NCBI GenBank assembly: GCA_964439745.1
Contig: CAYTQK010000133.1
Location: 1-8,857, forward strand
Length of the DNA stretch: 8,857 bases
Source of the DNA: CAYTQK01 sp964439745
GTDB taxonomy: Bacteria; Desulfobacterota; Desulfobacteria; Desulfobacterales; Desulfosudaceae
Reading direction: 5' to 3'
Shown here: positions 6,061 through 8,857 of the stretch, piece after piece
Layout: the number at the start of each line of letters is the position of its first letter
Numbering within the stretch: position 1 is the first letter of the stretch
Notes under the pieces: model-generated
Database searches by the model: none
The model's input: only the letters and a program-made list of their open reading frames with translations
Told to the model about the DNA's origin: nothing
Position numbers and translations under genes: made by a program

Positions 6061-7440
6061 TTATTCCAGTTTTTTGAAGATTTCATAGGAAATGAGCGTG
6101 TCCAGGGCCCGGGTGATCTGGCTGTCCCGGAGCAGCTTCTTCACGCTGAGCTCTCCGTACCGGAAATTTTTTATGTCTTCGTCATCTGACTCTTCGTCCT
6201 CCCGCGACGTCCGGCTGTTGGATTGATCGCCCTCGTCTTTCTCCTGCGGTCTTTTTTCCGGATCAGGTTCGGATTCCAGGTGGTTCCTGAGGTCGCTTTC
6301 TTTAAGGCTTCGCTGAGTCGCCTGGTTTTCCTCCAGGATTTGGTAAGGTACGGTAATGTCCGGTTCAATGCCCTTGGCCTGGATGGAGCGGCCGCTGGGT
6401 GTGTAATACCGGGCAATGGTGAACTTGATGCCGGATCCGTCTCCCAGCGGTTTTATGGTCTGGACCGACCCCTTGCCAAAGGAGGGGGTGCCCATGATCA
6501 GGGCGCGTTTGTGGTCCTGCAGGGCGCCGGCCACAATCTCCGAGGCACTGGCACTGCCGCTGTTGATCAGCGCGACAATGGGACAGGCCTTGTCCCGGGA
6601 GTTGTCATGGGCCTGGTAAACCTGTTCATCTTCGCGCCCTTTGACCGTAAGGATCTCTCCCGCCCGCAGAAACAGATCGGAAACGGAAACCGCCTGATCC
6701 AGCAAGCCGCCGGGGTTGTTCCGCAGGTCCAGGATCATGCCCTTGAGCTCCCCGTTGTTTTCGCTTTCCAGTTTGTCCCAGGCGGTGGTCAGTTCATTCA
6801 TGGTATTGGCCTGAAAATTGGTGATCCAGACATATCCATAACCCGGCTGGAGCAGGATGGATTTGACGCTGGTAATGGGTATCACGTCCCGGACCAGGGT
6901 AAAGGTACGCTCCTCGGATTCCCCCTCCCGAAAAATGCTAATTTCCACGGAAGTGCCTTTTCCTCCCCGCATCTTTTTGACGGCTTCCCAGAGTTCCATG
7001 TCCTCGGTGGACTCTCCGTCGATTTTGGTGATAATGTCACCCGGCTGGATCCCCGCCCGGTAGGCCGGAGTGCCCTCAATAGGGGAAATTATTTTCAGCA
7101 GTCCCTTGGCCTTGGTAATGACAATGCCGAGGCCTTCGAACTCACCCTCGGTGTCGTCCTGAAAATCCTTGAAGGCGTCCGGCGGCAGATACTGGGAATG
7201 CGGATCCAGGCTGCCGACCATGCCCTTGATGGCCGATTCGAGAAGTTCCTTGGTGTTCACCGGATCGACATAGCTGTTTTCCAGCTCTTCGATGACGTTG
7301 GTGAATATTTTCAGCTCCTGGTAGGCTTCGGAATCGCTGGCGGAAATGGTCCGCTGAAAACCGGCGGTAAGGATAAAAACCAGGCAGACCGCCAGCAGCG
7401 CCATACCGGTCTTGATTGCTTTGGAAGATGAGATTTTCAT
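6061..7440 (-). CDS. ctpA: S41 family C-terminal processing peptidase
   Basis: CtpA-type proteases cut substrates near the C-terminus in the periplasm; known relatives degrade peptidoglycan hydrolases or trim envelope proteins. The 459-residue product has an N-terminal signal or anchor (hydrophobic about 11-27), an N-terminal helical region with SLDPHSQYLPP (77-87), a PDZ domain (about 98-185, with GTPAYRAGIQPGDIITKIDG at 123-142) and the S41 core. S298 in GSASASE, K323 in FGKGS and Q327 form the catalytic set, with the 25- and 4-residue spacings of the family. DLRNNPGG (238-245) and YYTPSGRSI (345-353) are further S41 signatures. An acidic, low-complexity stretch (about 384-424) interrupts the C-terminal part before a final helical segment. 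It starts 39 nt after the EnvC-like gene and is probably co-transcribed with it. The ribosome site is weak. Confidence 0.96.
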   Translation of the reverse strand: MKISSSKAIKTGMALLAVCLVFILTAGFQRTISASDSEAYQELKIFTNVIEELENSYVDPVNTKELLESAIKGMVGSLDPHSQYLPPDAFKDFQDDTEGEFEGLGIVITKAKGLLKIISPIEGTPAYRAGIQPGDIITKIDGESTEDMELWEAVKKMRGGKGTSVEISIFREGESEERTFTLVRDVIPITSVKSILLQPGYGYVWITNFQANTMNELTTAWDKLESENNGELKGMILDLRNNPGGLLDQAVSVSDLFLRAGEILTVKGREDEQVYQAHDNSRDKACPIVALINSGSASASEIVAGALQDHKRALIMGTPSFGKGSVQTIKPLGDGSGIKFTIARYYTPSGRSIQAKGIEPDITVPYQILEENQATQRSLKESDLRNHLESEPDPEKRPQEKDEGDQSNSRTSREDEESDDEDIKNFRYGELSVKKLLRDSQITRALDTLISYEIFKKLE

Positions 7441-7479
7441 AATTTCCAGCCTTTTATGTTAATGGTGTTGCTGCTTTGC

Positions 7480-8857
7480 CTATCCGGTCTGCAGCCAGAG
7501 CGTCGGGTCGATGGGTTTGCCTTTATGCCGCACTTCGAAATAGAGGGACGGTCCCGCGGAAATGCTGGCCGTATCCCCAACCGTGGCGATCACTTCATTG
7601 GTTTCTACATAGTCGCCCTTTTTTTTGAACAACTCCTGGGCATGGGCATAGACGGTATAATAACTGTCGCCATGATCGATAATGATCATGTTGCCGTAGC
7701 CTTTAAACCAAGTGGCATACAGCACCTGCCCGCGGAAGACGGCTTTGATGGGCTCGCCCCGGCTGGCCCGGATGTCGATGCCGTTGCGGAAGTTCACGAT
7801 ATTGAGTTTTGCATCGCGATACTTGCCGAATTTTGTAATTATTTTACCGCTGACAGGCGGTTTGAGCAACCCCTTGCGGGCAGAAAAATTTCCCGGCAGC
7901 TCCTTGCCCCGGTCCGGTTTTACGTAGAGAGAGGCAATCGTTTCATCCAGCGCCCGGGCATCCTGCTTCAGGGATTTGAGGGCGGCCCTGCGAAGGGCTT
8001 CTTTTTCGCGGATTTCCGCCAGCAGGTGGTTGCGTTCGGCTTTTTCCGCCGCCATATCGGCGATTTCCCGCTGCAGCAGCTGTTCCAGTTGTTTTTTTTC
8101 GTTTTTCTCGGCCAGCAGGATCGCGGTGAGTTCTGCCAGCCGGGTCCGATTGGCGCGGAAGGTATCCAGCATCTGGCGGTCGTGCCGGTAAATATAGCTG
8201 ATGTCCCTTTTGGTCTTCAAGAAACCGTAGACCGAGTCGGCCGCTCCGAGCACGTTCATTTCCCCGAGCAGACTGAGTTTGTACAGCGCCACCAGCCGTT
8301 TGGTGGCATATTTCTCTTTTTCCGCGATTCGTTTTTCCAGCACCGCGGCCGCCTCGCGATTGGTGTCAATATTGGTTTCCAGCTTCTTGATTTTTTTGCG
8401 CAGGCCTTGGATGTTTTGCTCGGCCTGCTGCAGGGTGCGGGCCAGTTCATTGAGTCGGTCCATCAGCGAGGTTTCTTTGTGACCGATTTCTTCCAGGTCG
8501 GTCTGATGGCTCTTGATTTTTCGGCTGATCTTCTCGGCCCGGCTCTTCAACGCTTCCAGTTCTTCCGGGGTTCCTTCCACGTGGATGTACTCTTTTTTGT
8601 TTCGGATATAGCCGGTCTGACCCTGCCAGGAAATTTTCAACCAGCCGTTGACGTATTCATGGACGGTCACCCGTTTTCCCTGCGGCAGGGTGGTTATGCG
8701 GTCGGCCCCGATGTCCGGGCGGGCACGTACATTCAGGGCCGTGGCCATGATGGTGGCCGGCCGGGTGGCCTGGCAGTGGCCGTAATCTCCCGCCAAAAGC
8801 AACAGGCCCAGCAGCAGGCAGACGCCGGCGGACAGCCCGCCTATTTTTTTAAAAATT
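7480..8857 (-). CDS. envC: EnvC-like murein hydrolase activator with SH3 domain, 5' end missing
   Basis: EnvC-type proteins are periplasmic coiled-coil factors that activate cell-wall amidases during septum splitting. The frame is open through the right edge, and the upstream codons read FKKIGGLSAGVCLLLGLL, a signal peptide whose start lies outside. The TTG at 8802 is therefore inside the signal peptide; cleavage probably follows HCQA. Numbered from that TTG, a bacterial SH3 domain spans about 17-75 (ATALNVRARP, GYIRN), long coiled coils about 78-295, and a LytM/M23 domain about 310-440 (PPVSGKIITKFGKYRD). The usual first zinc ligand is Arg (R339, with D343 kept), and the H-x-H pair is S419/Y421 in GPSLYFEV, so the domain should not be an active peptidase, as in EnvC. 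Loss of ligands supports an activator role by analogy. ctpA follows after 39 nt. Confidence 0.9.
   Translation of the reverse strand, partial: IFKKIGGLSAGVCLLLGLLLLAGDYGHCQATRPATIMATALNVRARPDIGADRITTLPQGKRVTVHEYVNGWLKISWQGQTGYIRNKKEYIHVEGTPEELEALKSRAEKISRKIKSHQTDLEEIGHKETSLMDRLNELARTLQQAEQNIQGLRKKIKKLETNIDTNREAAAVLEKRIAEKEKYATKRLVALYKLSLLGEMNVLGAADSVYGFLKTKRDISYIYRHDRQMLDTFRANRTRLAELTAILLAEKNEKKQLEQLLQREIADMAAEKAERNHLLAEIREKEALRRAALKSLKQDARALDETIASLYVKPDRGKELPGNFSARKGLLKPPVSGKIITKFGKYRDAKLNIVNFRNGIDIRASRGEPIKAVFRGQVLYATWFKGYGNMIIIDHGDSYYTVYAHAQELFKKKGDYVETNEVIATVGDTASISAGPSLYFEVRHKGKPIDPTLWLQTG

Noticed and set aside
6223..7431. A 402-codon open frame on the + strand antisense to ctpA
   Set aside because: It lies wholly within ctpA, whose protein has full S41 and PDZ motifs. 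The antisense product shows no recognisable domain, and such frames arise easily opposite GC-rich genes.

Overview
The window is a stretch of a GC-rich bacterial chromosome carrying housekeeping genes. Gene order and protein flavour point to a deltaproteobacterium in the broad sense (Desulfobacterota, probably a sulfate-reducer relative). The best clues are the SPOUT-type RNA methyltransferase directly before rplS, the rplS-rnhB-yraN order, a DUF362 ferredoxin-type protein, and an envC-ctpA-deacetylase cassette. This placement is inference from gene content; no marker was searched.

Left block (1-3103, + strand): the 3' part of an RNA methyltransferase gene, then rplS (ribosomal protein L19), rnhB (ribonuclease HII), yraN (predicted nuclease-fold protein) and a DUF362 protein with two 4Fe-4S clusters. 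Gaps are 18-46 nt, all genes point the same way, and a hairpin plus T-run at 3081-3103 ends the block, so it reads as one operon. A tRNA gene with its own likely promoter follows (3106-3251). Its body is perfect and its anticodon is GAC (Val), but position 33, almost always U, is C.

Middle block (3326-4845): a small unknown protein with three membrane segments on the - strand is divergent from prmA (ribosomal protein L11 methyltransferase) on the + strand. They share a 221-nt region holding a likely promoter for the small gene.

Right block (4840-8857, - strand, read right to left): an EnvC-like murein hydrolase activator (5' end beyond the window), the S41 protease CtpA, and a membrane-anchored divergent polysaccharide deacetylase. 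All three are envelope proteins and probably serve peptidoglycan remodelling. The last two are separated by a 273-nt AT-rich gap with a strong hairpin and repeat-like sequence.

Most of the window is ordinary and conserved; I see no evidence of a new defence, mobile or biosynthetic system. The points most worth a second look are the C33 tRNA, the AT-rich intergenic element and the unknown three-segment membrane protein.
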